The position numbers were made by a program, and so were the translations under genes. This document shows positions 1 to 9,356 of a DNA stretch of 39,581 bases, piece after piece. The number at the start of each line of letters is the position of its first letter. Within the stretch, counting starts at the first letter, position 1. The stretch comes from Opitutus sp. GAS368 (GTDB taxonomy: Bacteria > Verrucomicrobiota > Verrucomicrobiia > Opitutales > Opitutaceae), in the NCBI GenBank assembly GCA_945903545.1, contig CAMDOO010000025.1, positions 1 through 39,581 on the forward strand. The letters are read 5' to 3'. The notes under the pieces are model-generated. The model was not told the origin of the DNA and searched no databases. It was given only the letters and a program-made list of their open reading frames with translations.

Positions 1-1881
1 ATCATTCATCCGGCCAACTTCAGCGTCGGTTACTCCCCCTGGATTCTTTTGGCGTGGGTCGGCCTGGTGCAGGCCGGCGGCCGGCGGGAATTGGCCGCGT
101 GGCTGGGTGCCCTGCTCGCGGCCAACTACTGCGTCGCCACCAGCGGCACGGCCAAGGAATCGGTGGGGTTGATCGCCTGCCTCAATCTCGCCGGACTGGC
201 CCTGCTGGTGGTCCGGCCCCGCGGCCCGGGCCCGTCCCGACTGAAAGTACTGGGACTGACGGTCATCGCGGCCGCCGGCCTCGGGCTGGCGGCGGCGCCG
301 TTCTGGATGAGCTTCCTCACCACCCTGCGGCATTCGTTCACGAGCTACGACATCCCCCGGGCCGACCAGCTGCCCCTCGCGCACCTCATCGGATTCTTTG
401 ACGACATCTTCTATCGCCAGAACGGCGGCGACGAGCGGGTGGTCGCGCCGGCGCTCAACGCCTTTTTCCTGCTCGTGCTGCTCTGGAGCCTCACCCGGCC
501 GCAGTGGCTGCTCCGGGACAAGCCCGCCGGGGCGCTGCTCGTCGCCGCCGGCGTGCCGCTGGCGTTTGCCTTCGGGATCGTGCCAGCCGCCGTGATCATC
601 CGCCTGCCCTTCCTCCAGAACATCCTGCATGTCGGCAACGTCTTCTCCTGCCCGCTGCTCGTGCTGGTGCCCGTGATTGCCGGCTGCGGCCTGCGCGACG
701 CGCTGGAAAACCGGCCGGCCGGCCCGTGGTTGCCCCGCTTCGCGGGGACGCTGGGGCTCGCCGCCGTCCTCGTCGCCGCCTACTTCGCCACCTCCCGCCA
801 GACCAGGCCCAGCGCGTTTTTCCTCGGCTACGCCTCCTCCCTCGGCCTGGCCGCCGCCGCCCTGGCCGCCGGCGTGGCGGCGGGCGTGGGCCGGCCCCGC
901 GGGCACCTGGTCGTGCTCGCTCTCGCCGTCGGCCTGCCGCTCCTGCTCTGGCGGCACGCCCAGTACGGCACCACTGTCTTCAACCACTACGCCTTTACCC
1001 CGGGGCGCCGGGCCGACATCCATGCCCCGTCCCCCGCGCTGCGGGAGCTTGAGTCACGACGGGGCGAGCCGGCCCGGCTCATTGGCTGGGAGTTGAATCT
1101 CTTTCCCGCGTACAACACCGCCCTGCGCTGGGAAAGCCTCTACGGCGTGGACGCGCTGCGGAACCTCAACTACCAGCGCCTCGCCTCGGCGCTGAAGCTG
1201 GAAAAGGTCTGGCTGTGGGATCATCCCACGCCGGAAAGCGCCGTCGCCGACCTGCAGCGCGCGCACGATTTCCTCAACGTCCGCTACTCGCTCGCGAACC
1301 GGCTGTCCCGCACCCGGAAGTTCCCCGGGCTGACCCTGCTCGGGGAGCACGATCTCGATGTCTACGAAAGCCCCACCGCCTGGCCGCGCGCCTTCTACAC
1401 CGACCGCGTCGCCCGTTACGACACCGTGGAGCAATTCGCCGCGCTCGTTACCCGCGGCGACGGCCGGCCCTTCGCCGCGATGACGGCGGACGAGCGCCCG
1501 GCGGATGTCCCGGCCACGCTCGCGGACCGGACCATCCGGCCGGCGACGGATTACCGCCTGACGCCCAACACCACCACCTTCACGATCCAGGCCGACCGCC
1601 CGGGCATCGCCGTCCTGACGGAAACGTATTACCCCGACGATTTCGAGGTGTTGCTCGACGGGCGCCCCGTCCCCTATTTCCGCGTCAACCACGCGTTCAA
1701 GGGTGTTCGCATCCCGCACCCCGGCGCGCACACGATCGCTTTCCGTTACTGGCCGCAACATTTCACGCTGGCCCTCTGGCTCGCGGTCGCCGGCCTCCTC
1801 TGGCTCGCGGCCCTGGGTGTCTGGCTCTGGCGCCGCGGCGGCGGGGAAGAACCTTGCCCCGCTGGACGGCCGGAAGCGTAA
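1..1881 (+). CDS. YfhO-like polytopic membrane protein, 5'-truncated by the window edge
   Basis: The reading frame is open from base 1, so the true start lies upstream; a TTG at 49 is only an internal codon. About 627 residues are visible. Many hydrophobic segments fill the first 300 residues, then a soluble part of about 230 residues, then one C-terminal membrane segment near residue 590. The soluble part ends with AVLTETYYPDDFEVLLDGR and a proline/glycine-rich strand, typical of the YfhO family of bacterial membrane proteins linked to glycosylation of envelope polymers. It aligns along its whole visible length with the next gene, with shared blocks such as ESPTAWPRAF and VNHAFKGVRIP. The gap to that gene is 10 bp, so the two are probably cotranscribed tandem paralogs. 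The exact sugar or lipid substrate is unknown. Confidence 0.8.
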   Translation: MIHPANFSVGYSPWILLAWVGLVQAGGRRELAAWLGALLAANYCVATSGTAKESVGLIACLNLAGLALLVVRPRGPGPSRLKVLGLTVIAAAGLGLAAAPFWMSFLTTLRHSFTSYDIPRADQLPLAHLIGFFDDIFYRQNGGDERVVAPALNAFFLLVLLWSLTRPQWLLRDKPAGALLVAAGVPLAFAFGIVPAAVIIRLPFLQNILHVGNVFSCPLLVLVPVIAGCGLRDALENRPAGPWLPRFAGTLGLAAVLVAAYFATSRQTRPSAFFLGYASSLGLAAAALAAGVAAGVGRPRGHLVVLALAVGLPLLLWRHAQYGTTVFNHYAFTPGRRADIHAPSPALRELESRRGEPARLIGWELNLFPAYNTALRWESLYGVDALRNLNYQRLASALKLEKVWLWDHPTPESAVADLQRAHDFLNVRYSLANRLSRTRKFPGLTLLGEHDLDVYESPTAWPRAFYTDRVARYDTVEQFAALVTRGDGRPFAAMTADERPADVPATLADRTIRPATDYRLTPNTTTFTIQADRPGIAVLTETYYPDDFEVLLDGRPVPYFRVNHAFKGVRIPHPGAHTIAFRYWPQHFTLALWLAVAGLLWLAALGVWLWRRGGGEEPCPAGRPEA

Positions 1882-1891
1882 TCGGCGCCCC

Positions 1892-4800
1892 ATGAGTGTC
1901 CGCTTTGTTGCCGCGGTAACGCTGCTGGCCGCCCTGCTCGCGGCCGCGGTTTGCCTGCCGTTTGAAACGACGGCCCGGGAGCGGCGGGACGCCTATTTCC
2001 TCGAGGTCGGGCTCGCCGCGGAAAACTCCGGCCAGGCCCAGCTCTTCTACGACCTCGGGCGCGGCATCAACGAGGGTGATTCCACGCGGCTCGCCGTGGC
2101 CGGCGGGGGTGCCGGCACCACTTATCGGTTCCCCCTCCCGACGGGGACGATCCGCAACCTGCGGCTTGATCCCACGGACCGCGATGGCCGCGTGGCGCTC
2201 AGTGGCGCCCGCGTGGTGGATCGATCCGGGACGGAAATGCACGCCTTCGGCCCGGAGGACATCCGCCCGGCGCAACAAATCAAATCCGCGCAGCCGGACG
2301 GCCCGATCCTGCAGCTGGAGATCGAGCCCGGCGGCTGGGATCCGATCCTGGAGCTGCCCCTCGCCGTCCCGCTCCGTCTGGCCGTCACCTGGAAGCTGCA
2401 GTTCCTCGCGATGTTCCCGTTCGCGGCCCCGCTGTTCCTCGGCTTCGTGGCGCTCGCGCTGTTCGGCTCCCGCGCCGGAACGGGCGCGCTCGCCACCCGG
2501 ATCGGGGACTGGGCCCAGCGCCGCCCGATCGGCGCCCTCGCCGCGGTCGCCGCCCTCGGTGTCGCCCTCCAATGCCATCCCGTCCTCCTTTTTGGCCGGA
2601 GCTTTGTTTCACCCGACGTGGGGTCGTACCTGTACTACGACCACTTCCCCACGCTGCCCGGCTACCAGTCGACCACCCTGGAGGACACCAAGGGATCGGA
2701 TGTCGCGGGCATGCTGCTCGCCCACCTCCAATATCCGCAGCTGCAGGCGCGCGCCCTGCTCGAGGACGGGGAACTCCCGTTGTGGAATCGCTACACGCTG
2801 ACCGGCGTGCCGCTGCTCGGCCAGGGCCAGTCGATGTTCGGCGAGGTACTGAACCTGCTCCCGATGCTCGGCCGGAGCGCGGCCTGGGCTTGGGACGCGA
2901 AGTTCCTCCTCGCCCACTGGCTGTACGGGCTCGGCACCGGCCTCGCGGTGCTGTTGCTTACGCGGCGTCCCGGGATCGCGGCCTTTGTCGCCGCCACCGC
3001 CGGCTACATCGGGTTCTTCGCCTTCCGGGCCAACCATGTCGCCCAGTTCTCGCTGTGTTTTGCGCCCTGGATCGTGGTGGCGTGGCTCCGGCTGGCTGAC
3101 GCCCGCACCTGGAAAGCGGTCGCCGGGGCCGCCGCCCTCTGGGTCCTGGTTAACTGGGAGATGATGACCAGCGGCACGATCAAGGAGGCCTACATGATGA
3201 TGCTCTGCCTGAACCTCGGCGGCCTCCTCGCGCTGCTGGCGGGGGACTCGCCGTGGGCGGAACGGGGGCGCAAGCTGGCCGCCATGGTCGGGGTGGGAGT
3301 CGCGTTCATGCTGCTCACCGCCCCGTTCTGGTGGCTCTTCCTCGACACGCTCAAACAGTCGTACACCGACAGCGCACCCGGGGTCAGCACGCTGCCATGG
3401 TGGTCGTTCGCGGGCTTCTTCGAGGACCTGTTCTACCGCCAATTGCGTCCAGGCGAGCTGCATCTGACTCCCTCCGGGAACGTGGTCATGCTGGTCGGCC
3501 TGGCCGGATTGCTGGCCACTGGACGGGACCTCGTCCGCCACCGGAGGGTGCTGGCGCTGCTGGCGGCGGCCCTGGTGCCGCTGGCCTTTACCTTCGGCCT
3601 GATCCCGGCCTCGGTGATCCTGAAAATCCCGTTCATCGCCAACCTGCGGCACACCCACAATGTCTTCTCGTGCGCACTGCTGGTGCTGGCCACGATCCTG
3701 ACCGGACCCGGTCTGGCGGCGCTGGCCCGGCCCGCGGAGGGCAGGACAATAATCCTGCGCGGTGCGGGCATCCTCGCTGGGCTCGCGTTGCTCGTCTGGG
3801 CCTACTTCGCCAACACCACGGCGGGATCGTTCAGTCCCTTTTTCCTCGGCTACCTTCCCGCGCTGCTGGCCGGCGTGCTGCTCGGGCTGATCGGGCTTGG
3901 GCTGGCCCCGCGTCCCGGGCTTCGCGGACTGCGCCTCGCCTGCCTGGGCTCCGCCGTCTTCCTGCTGCTCTGGCGGCACGGCCAGTACCTCGCGACGCCC
4001 TTCGACGCCTACGTCTACAACCCGGCCATTCGCGTTGATTTCCATGCTCCCTCGCCGGCCGCGGCCGAGATCGAGCGCCGCCTGACGGAACCCTCGCGGC
4101 CGACGGGAATCGGCCTGAATGTTTTCTCGGGCTTCAACCAGATGCTCGGCTGGGAGGGCATCTATGGCGTCGATGCCCTGCGCAACGCCTACTTCGACGA
4201 CCTGGCCGTGGCCGGCGGCGCCGCCAAGGTCCGCTGGTGGGATGGCCGGCCCTGGAACGAGGACAACCTCGCCCCGCAGCTGCCGATCCAGGACCTGATG
4301 AACGCCCGGTACTACCTCGCAACCCACGCGGCCGTGCCGCGCGAGATCCCGGGACTTCGGTTTCTCGTCGCCCGCGACCTCGACGTCTACGAGAGCCCGA
4401 CCGCCTGGCCCCGCGCCTTTTTCACCGACCGCCTTGCCGGCTACGGGACCCTGCCGGAATTCGCGCGTCAGGTCGCCACCGGCGACCGCCGCCCATTTGC
4501 GAGCGTCGACCGCGCCGCCGCGAACGGCCTGGTGCCCGTGCCGTACAACCGGCTGGTCGACCGCGTCGTCAGTCCCGCGGCCAACTACCGCCTGACGGCC
4601 AACACCACGACCTTCCAAGTGACCTCCCCCGGCCCCGGGTACGCGATCCTGACCGAGGGCTATTACCCCGATGATTTCCGCGTGATGGTCAACGGCGCCC
4701 CCGCCGAATACTTTCGGGTGAACCACGCCTTCAAGGGTGTCCGCATCCCGGGCCCCGGCACCTACACCGTGACCTTCTCCTACTGGCCGCGGCACCTCAC

Positions 4801-4912
4801 CGCGGCGCTCTGGCTCGCCGCCGCCGGTTTCACGCTGCTCCTGGCCGGCGCGGCCTGGGCCCTGCGCACGGAACGAAAGTTTGCCGACGGCCCCGAACTC
4901 GTTCAGGCGTGA
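1892..4912 (+). CDS. YfhO-like polytopic membrane protein
   Basis: This codes for 1006 residues from ATG 1892; the frame is open farther upstream but that part overlaps the preceding gene. An N-terminal hydrophobic segment (about residues 4-22) is followed by a soluble beta-like segment to about residue 155, then a long polytopic region with 10 or more hydrophobic stretches to about residue 690, then a soluble C-terminal domain and a final membrane segment near residue 980. The C-terminal domain carries AILTEGYYPDDFRVMVNG, the hallmark end of YfhO-family proteins. The gene is the tandem paralog of the one before it and overlaps the start of the next glycosyltransferase by 4 bp (GTGA). The context suggests transfer or export of glycan units in the envelope. 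Role inferred, not proven. Confidence 0.85.
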   Translation: MSVRFVAAVTLLAALLAAAVCLPFETTARERRDAYFLEVGLAAENSGQAQLFYDLGRGINEGDSTRLAVAGGGAGTTYRFPLPTGTIRNLRLDPTDRDGRVALSGARVVDRSGTEMHAFGPEDIRPAQQIKSAQPDGPILQLEIEPGGWDPILELPLAVPLRLAVTWKLQFLAMFPFAAPLFLGFVALALFGSRAGTGALATRIGDWAQRRPIGALAAVAALGVALQCHPVLLFGRSFVSPDVGSYLYYDHFPTLPGYQSTTLEDTKGSDVAGMLLAHLQYPQLQARALLEDGELPLWNRYTLTGVPLLGQGQSMFGEVLNLLPMLGRSAAWAWDAKFLLAHWLYGLGTGLAVLLLTRRPGIAAFVAATAGYIGFFAFRANHVAQFSLCFAPWIVVAWLRLADARTWKAVAGAAALWVLVNWEMMTSGTIKEAYMMMLCLNLGGLLALLAGDSPWAERGRKLAAMVGVGVAFMLLTAPFWWLFLDTLKQSYTDSAPGVSTLPWWSFAGFFEDLFYRQLRPGELHLTPSGNVVMLVGLAGLLATGRDLVRHRRVLALLAAALVPLAFTFGLIPASVILKIPFIANLRHTHNVFSCALLVLATILTGPGLAALARPAEGRTIILRGAGILAGLALLVWAYFANTTAGSFSPFFLGYLPALLAGVLLGLIGLGLAPRPGLRGLRLACLGSAVFLLLWRHGQYLATPFDAYVYNPAIRVDFHAPSPAAAEIERRLTEPSRPTGIGLNVFSGFNQMLGWEGIYGVDALRNAYFDDLAVAGGAAKVRWWDGRPWNEDNLAPQLPIQDLMNARYYLATHAAVPREIPGLRFLVARDLDVYESPTAWPRAFFTDRLAGYGTLPEFARQVATGDRRPFASVDRAAANGLVPVPYNRLVDRVVSPAANYRLTANTTTFQVTSPGPGYAILTEGYYPDDFRVMVNGAPAEYFRVNHAFKGVRIPGPGTYTVTFSYWPRHLTAALWLAAAGFTLLLAGAAWALRTERKFADGPELVQA

Positions 4913-5667
4913 CCCCTGTGTCCAAGAACTTCGCGACCACGCCCCGCACCCTCAGTGTCATCGTGCCCGTCTTCAACGAGCGCGCGACGCTCCGCGAACT
5001 GCTCGATCTCCTCCTCGCGAAACGCATCGCCGGCCTCGAGATCCAGTTCCTGATCGTCGAGAGCAACTCGACCGACGGCTCGCGTGAGATCGTGCAGGAA
5101 TACCGCGGCCGGCCCGGGGTGGAAATCATCCTCGAGGACCGGCCCCGCGGCAAAGGCTTTGCGGTCCGGACCGGGCTCGCGGCGGCCACCGGCGACATCA
5201 TCCTGATCCAGGACGCGGATCTCGAGTACGACCTCGCGGACTACGAGGTGCTGCTCGCCCCCATCATCGCCGGCCGCCAGGAGTTCATCCTCGGCTCGCG
5301 CCACGGCGCCGGCGGCTGGGCGATCCGGAAATTCGACGACCAGCCGCTCCACGCCTTGGTGCTCAATCTCGCGCACTGGTCGTTCACCCTGCTGATCAAT
5401 GCCTCCCTCTGGATCTGGCTGAAGGACCCCTTCACCATGTACAAGGTGTTCCGGCGCGAATGCCTGCAGGGCCTCACGTTCACCTGCAACCGCTTCGACT
5501 TCGACTGGGAGCTCCTGATCAAGCTCGTGCGCAACGGACACCGCCCGATCGAGATCCCGATCAGCTACACCTCCCGCTCCTTCAAGGAAGGGAAAAAAAT
5601 CCGCATGTTCCGCGATCCCCTCACTTGGATGGTGGCCTGGGCCAAGTCCCGCTTCGGTCCGTTGTAA
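4909..5667 (+). CDS. Family 2 glycosyltransferase (polyprenyl-phosphate sugar synthase-like)
   Basis: This codes for 252 residues, with a GTG start that overlaps the preceding stop; GTG 4918 is an alternative. The GT-A fold is recognisable: SVIVPVFNER at the N-terminus, the nucleotide-binding ESNSTDGS segment, and the metal-binding DADLEYD motif near residue 105. The later FDFDWELLIK block and the basic tail resemble dolichyl-phosphate mannose synthase-like enzymes, which load a sugar from a nucleotide donor onto a polyprenyl phosphate at the inner face of the membrane. Such lipid-linked sugars are donors for GT-C and YfhO-like membrane proteins, and both kinds of gene are neighbours here. 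The donor sugar cannot be read from the sequence. Confidence 0.88.
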   Translation: MTPVSKNFATTPRTLSVIVPVFNERATLRELLDLLLAKRIAGLEIQFLIVESNSTDGSREIVQEYRGRPGVEIILEDRPRGKGFAVRTGLAAATGDIILIQDADLEYDLADYEVLLAPIIAGRQEFILGSRHGAGGWAIRKFDDQPLHALVLNLAHWSFTLLINASLWIWLKDPFTMYKVFRRECLQGLTFTCNRFDFDWELLIKLVRNGHRPIEIPISYTSRSFKEGKKIRMFRDPLTWMVAWAKSRFGPL

Positions 5668-5681
5668 GACGGGATGCTCCC

Positions 5682-6918
5682 ATGGCCACAGCGTGGAGCA
5701 GGTTCCGTCCCATCGTCTCGGCCTGGTGGCAGCGACCCAACCTCTGGCTCCTGCTGGCGGTCTGCGGCCTCCTGCTTTACGCGCGCCGTCCGGACGCGTT
5801 CCATAACCCCCAGTTCTGGGCCGAGGACGGATATTTCTTCGAGCGCAATCACGTTGTCGGCGCGACCGCCATCATCCAACCCTACAATGGCTATCTGCAT
5901 CTGGTTCCGCGACTGATTGCGGCCGTCGCCGGCTACGCCGATCCCGCCTGGATCCCCGCCTGTTACGTCGGCGCGGCGTTTCTGCTCACCCTCTGGGTAG
6001 CGGCCTACACGCAATCACAACGACTTCACTTCCGGGCCGCGGCGGGCGTCGCCTTGGCCGTGGTGCTCGTGCCCGATTGTCCGGACGTGCTCCTCAATCT
6101 GCCCAATCTCCAATCGATCCTCGGGGTGGGCCTGCTCCTGCTCTTGATTTCGGACGACCCGGATTCTCCGGCCCGCCTCATCCATGACGTTGCTGTGGTC
6201 GTCCTCCTGGGTCTCACCGGTCCGTTCATCATCGCCTTCTTCCCGCTTTTCGCTTGGCGGGCTTGGAAGCGAAGGCATCGCCCAGCATCGCCCAGCATCG
6301 CCCAGCATCGCCCTGGCCGCGCTGGCTGCCGTATGTGCCGTGATCCAGACATGGATGATCATTACTCATCCCCTGCCGCCGGAAGCCGATCCCACGATCG
6401 ACGCCGCCTGGATTTTCGCCGTTCCCGGCGCGCGGCTTGCTGGATCTTTATTCGCGGGAGCCTTCGTCCTAAAAAGCACCTCCGTCCCGGTCCTGGTCCT
6501 TCTCAGTGCCGTCACATTGATAGGCGCCCACCGGCTGGCAAAACACCTCCGTCACCTCCAGACCGAGTTTTATGTGCTCCTGGCGGGTGGTTTATTCCTG
6601 CTGCTCAGCGTTCTGTTTCGCGGCCGCCACGTCCTGACCGAGCTGGCGGGCGCCGGATACGGGTCGCGCTATTTCTACGCCCCCCAGCTCGTTCTCTTGT
6701 GGCTGCTGGTCGAATCGGCGGCTGGCCCAAGCCGGCCGGCTTGGATCGCGCGTTCGTTGCTCGTTGCTGCCCTGTGCACGAATCTTCCCCGCTTGCGGGA
6801 GCCGGCCCTAACGGATCTTCACTGGGAGAACTATGCGCCCAGAATTCAGGCTAACGAAAATGTGGTGATTCCGATCAATCCAGAGGGGTGGTCGATCCCT
6901 TTGCATCCCGGGAAGTAG
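5682..6918 (+). pseudogene. Polytopic membrane protein, frameshifted at a 10-bp tandem repeat
   Basis: The frame starting at ATG 5682 codes for a hydrophobic protein up to about residue 200, then leaves the membrane-protein frame inside the repeat at 6276-6313 and runs on as an arginine/proline-rich nonsense tail to a stop at 6854. The correct continuation (ALAALAAVCAVIQTW onward) is in the next frame and ends at 6918. Removing exactly one 10-bp unit restores one frame of 408 residues, close to the 401 residues of the downstream paralog, and the two align across the break (RAWKRR against RAWQRR). Shared motifs include FWAEDG and NLPNLQ/NLANLQ. It lies 14 bp after the glycosyltransferase. Function unknown; probably a membrane glycan enzyme. 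It could be a true mutation, a phase-variable state or an assembly error. Confidence 0.85.
6276..6313 (+). repeat. 10-bp tandem repeat (CATCGCCCAG, 3.8 copies) inside a coding sequence
   Basis: Three perfect units of CATCGCCCAG at 6276, 6286 and 6296 are followed by eight matching bases. As 10 is not a multiple of 3, each gain or loss of a unit changes the frame. With 2.8 copies (or 5.8) the membrane-protein gene would be in frame; with 3.8 it is not. Confidence 0.97.
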
Positions 6919-6939
6919 TCGTCGTCGCCCCCCAAACCC

Positions 6940-8145
6940 ATGCTGTCGTCACTCCAAGGAATCCAGAAGCGGTTGGCCCTCCATCCCGTCGCCGGTTGGG
7001 CTGCGCTCGCCGCCGTCCTGCTGATCTGTCGCCGGCCCGATGCGTTGACCCGGCCCCAGTTTTGGGCCGAGGACGGAATGTTTTATGTGGACGCCTTGGT
7101 CCATCAAGGGCGATCCCTGACCATCCCCTACGCGGGATACCAGCACTTCCTGCCCCGGCTCGCAGCGTTCTTTGCCACGGCCTTCGATCCCGCCTGGGCT
7201 CCCTCCGTGACGACCGCGATTGCTTTCGGCCTGCTGCTGTTCGTCCTGGCGCGGCTGCTTTCGGACCGGGTCCTGCTCCCCCACCGGCCCTGGCTCGCCC
7301 TGGCCTTGATCCTGGCGCCCGATGCGCGCGAGGTTTTCTTCAATCTCGCCAATCTCCAGTGGGTGCTCGCCCTGGGCCTGATGGTCCTGCTGCTGGCCTC
7401 CGACGCGCAAACGCGGCTCTCCCGGTTCCTGGATGTGGCGTTCGCGGCGGCCGCCGGTTTGACCGGCCCTTTTTCGCCCCTGCTGGCCCCGCTCTTCGTG
7501 TTCCGGGCCTGGCAGCGCCGCAGCCTGATGGCCGTGACCATCGCGGTCGTCATGCTCGCCACGGCCGCCGTGCAAGCCTGGTTTCTCTGGCATGCCCCGG
7601 CCGACGGGGCGGCGGCGGCGGCTTCGGTCCGCTGGAGCATCATTCCCTCCCTCATCGGTTTCCGGCTCGGCGTCCTGCCGTTGCTCGGCGGGCTGGCGCC
7701 GCCGCCCGGGGCTTCGCCCTGGCTCGCCCTGGCCGGACTCCTCGTGCTGGCGGCCGTTGTCCTGCTGGCCCGGCAGGCGTACGCCGCCGGCCGGGGCCTG
7801 CTCGCCGCTGGTTTCGCACTCCTGCTCGCGGCCGTCCTTTTCCGGTGCCGGCACTTCCATGCCGACCTGCTGGTCGCCGGCGCCGGGGAGCGCTACTTCT
7901 TCATCCTCGAGGTCCTTCTCCTCTGGCTGCTGCTGGCCGCCGGCGCTTCGGGAAAAGGCTGGCTGATCGCCACCCGCGCGATTTTTCTGACCTTCGTGCT
8001 CCTCAATCTGCCCGCCTTCCAGCTTTCTCCGTTCACCAATTATCATTGGGCGGATTATGCCCGGGAAATCCGGGCCGGCCGGGCTTGTTCCTTCCCGGTG
8101 AATCCCCCCGGGATGACGATCAATTGCCCGGCCCTGCCCCGCTGA
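6940..8145 (+). CDS. Polytopic membrane protein, paralog of the preceding frameshifted gene
   Basis: This codes for 401 residues from ATG 6940, 21 bp after the previous frame ends. About nine or ten hydrophobic segments alternate with short loops. It shares with the preceding gene an N-terminal RRPDAxxxPQFWAEDG block, a NLANLQWVL segment, LTGPFxxxxxPLF and a C-terminal HWADYAREI block, so the pair arose by tandem duplication. The acidic AEDG loop just after the first membrane segment recalls the catalytic acidic loop of GT-C glycosyltransferases, but that is only an analogy. I do not recognise a named family. The context (GT2 before it, nucleotide-sugar epimerases after it) points to surface-glycan assembly. 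Confidence 0.8.
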   Translation: MLSSLQGIQKRLALHPVAGWAALAAVLLICRRPDALTRPQFWAEDGMFYVDALVHQGRSLTIPYAGYQHFLPRLAAFFATAFDPAWAPSVTTAIAFGLLLFVLARLLSDRVLLPHRPWLALALILAPDAREVFFNLANLQWVLALGLMVLLLASDAQTRLSRFLDVAFAAAAGLTGPFSPLLAPLFVFRAWQRRSLMAVTIAVVMLATAAVQAWFLWHAPADGAAAAASVRWSIIPSLIGFRLGVLPLLGGLAPPPGASPWLALAGLLVLAAVVLLARQAYAAGRGLLAAGFALLLAAVLFRCRHFHADLLVAGAGERYFFILEVLLLWLLLAAGASGKGWLIATRAIFLTFVLLNLPAFQLSPFTNYHWADYAREIRAGRACSFPVNPPGMTINCPALPR

Positions 8146-8166
8146 GCCACACCCTCCTTCGCCCCC

Positions 8167-9222
8167 ATGTCCAAAACCCTCCTCGTCACCGGCTCCTCCG
8201 GCCTGATCGGCTCCGAGGTCTGCCAATATTTTTCCCGCGAGCTCGGCTACACCGTGCACGGTGTGGACAACAACCAGCGCGCCGTCTTCTTCGGGCCGCA
8301 GGGCGACACCCGCTGGAACCAGCAGCGCCTCCTGCGCGAGCTGCCGGGCTTCGTCCACCACGAGCTCGATATCCGGGACCGCGCCGGAGTGCTCGCCCTC
8401 GTGCAACAGGTGCGGCCCGACGTGCTGGTGCACACCGCCGCCCAGCCGAGCCACGACCGCGCCGCCGCCATCCCGTTCGACGACTTCGATACCAATGCCG
8501 TCGGCACGCTGAACCTCCTCGAGGCCGTGCGGCAGGCGTGTCCCGAGTCGCCCTTCGTGCACATGAGCACAAACAAGGTCTACGGCGACGCCCCGAACCG
8601 GATCGCCCTCAAGGAGCTGCCAACCCGCTGGGACTACGCCGATCCCGCCTACGCGCACGGCATCGCGGAGACCTTCACCATCGACCAGTCCAAACACTCG
8701 CTCTTCGGCGCCTCCAAGGTCGCCGCCGACGTGATGGTCCAGGAGTACGGCCGCTATTTCAACCTGCCGACCTGCTGCCTGCGCGGCGGCTGCCTGACCG
8801 GCCCGAACCACACCGGGGTCGAGCTGCACGGCTTCCTCAGTTACCTCGTGAAGTGCAACCTCGAGGGCCGCGAGTACAAGGTCTTCGGCTACCAGGGCAA
8901 GCAGGTGCGCGACAACATCCACTCGCTCGACGTCGCCCGCTTCATGGCCGCGTTCGTCGCCGCCCCTCGCGCCGGCGAGGTCTACAACCTCGGCGGCGGC
9001 AAGGCCAACAGCACCTCCATCCTCGAGGCCTTCAAGATCGCCGAGAAGTTCTCCGGCAAGCCGCAGGTCTTCACCTACGTCGACCAGAACCGCGCCGGCG
9101 ACCACATCTGCTACTACAGTGATCTCCGCAAGATGCGAGCCCACTACCCCGCGTGGGACCTCACCCAGTCACTCGAGGATACGATCCGCCAGATTGTCGA
9201 AGCCTGGCGGAAACGCGCGTGA
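8167..9222 (+). CDS. NAD-dependent nucleotide-sugar epimerase, CDP-paratose 2-epimerase-like
   Basis: This codes for 351 residues of an extended short-chain dehydrogenase. GSSGLIG (residues 9-15) is the NAD-binding loop; MSTNKVYG (133-140) is the form of the serine motif typical of CDP-paratose/tyvelose 2-epimerase-like proteins rather than the STDEVYG of dTDP-glucose dehydratases. The usual catalytic YxxxK reads FGASK, with Phe180 in place of tyrosine and Lys184 kept; QEYGRYF and the [12 protein letters not shown] block follow as in the subfamily. The enzyme is expected to act in the cytoplasm on a nucleotide-linked deoxysugar. A second, YxxxK-containing relative lies at 10044-11114. The substrate is not predictable, and with the Phe the chemistry may differ. 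Confidence 0.85.
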   Translation: MSKTLLVTGSSGLIGSEVCQYFSRELGYTVHGVDNNQRAVFFGPQGDTRWNQQRLLRELPGFVHHELDIRDRAGVLALVQQVRPDVLVHTAAQPSHDRAAAIPFDDFDTNAVGTLNLLEAVRQACPESPFVHMSTNKVYGDAPNRIALKELPTRWDYADPAYAHGIAETFTIDQSKHSLFGASKVAADVMVQEYGRYFNLPTCCLRGGCLTGPNHTGVELHGFLSYLVKCNLEGREYKVFGYQGKQVRDNIHSLDVARFMAAFVAAPRAGEVYNLGGGKANSTSILEAFKIAEKFSGKPQVFTYVDQNRAGDHICYYSDLRKMRAHYPAWDLTQSLEDTIRQIVEAWRKRA

Positions 9223-9265
9223 TCGCGGGTTTCCCGGTGGACGGCGGACTTGGGCCCGGCACTGC

Positions 9266-9299
9266 AGATCTCAAATCTCAGATTTGAGATCTGAGATCC
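9266..9299. repeat. Palindromic heptamer array (AGATCTC/AAATCTC family)
   Basis: The arm at 9266-9278 (AGATCTCAAATCT) is the exact reverse complement of 9280-9292, separated by one base. The stretch can be read as about five 7-bp units (AGATCTC, AAATCTC, AGATTTG, AGATCTG). It lies 43 bp after the epimerase stop, where a terminator hairpin would be expected, but there is no T-run. The same word family recurs at 28196, 30041 and 34175. Confidence 0.9.
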
Positions 9300-9356
9300 C
9301 CGCCTTCAGCCACCGGGATTGACGCAACCTTCACGAGCAAGCAGCGTCTCAGAGCC

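Noticed and set aside
2609-4795. Minus-strand open frame of 728 codons opposite the YfhO-like gene
   Set aside because: It is antisense to a clear membrane-protein gene, has a biased low-complexity composition (Gly, Arg, Gln, Glu, His) and no recognisable domain; long antisense frames are expected at this GC content.
6314-6854. The frame-0 tail after the 10-bp repeat as a genuine C-terminal domain
   Set aside because: It is Arg/Pro-rich without motifs, while the other frame continues the membrane protein and aligns with the paralog.
6888-9144. Open frames of over 700 codons in other frames, one per strand (6888-9122 plus, 6949-9144 minus)
   Set aside because: They overlap two recognised genes and have shadow-type composition with no domain.
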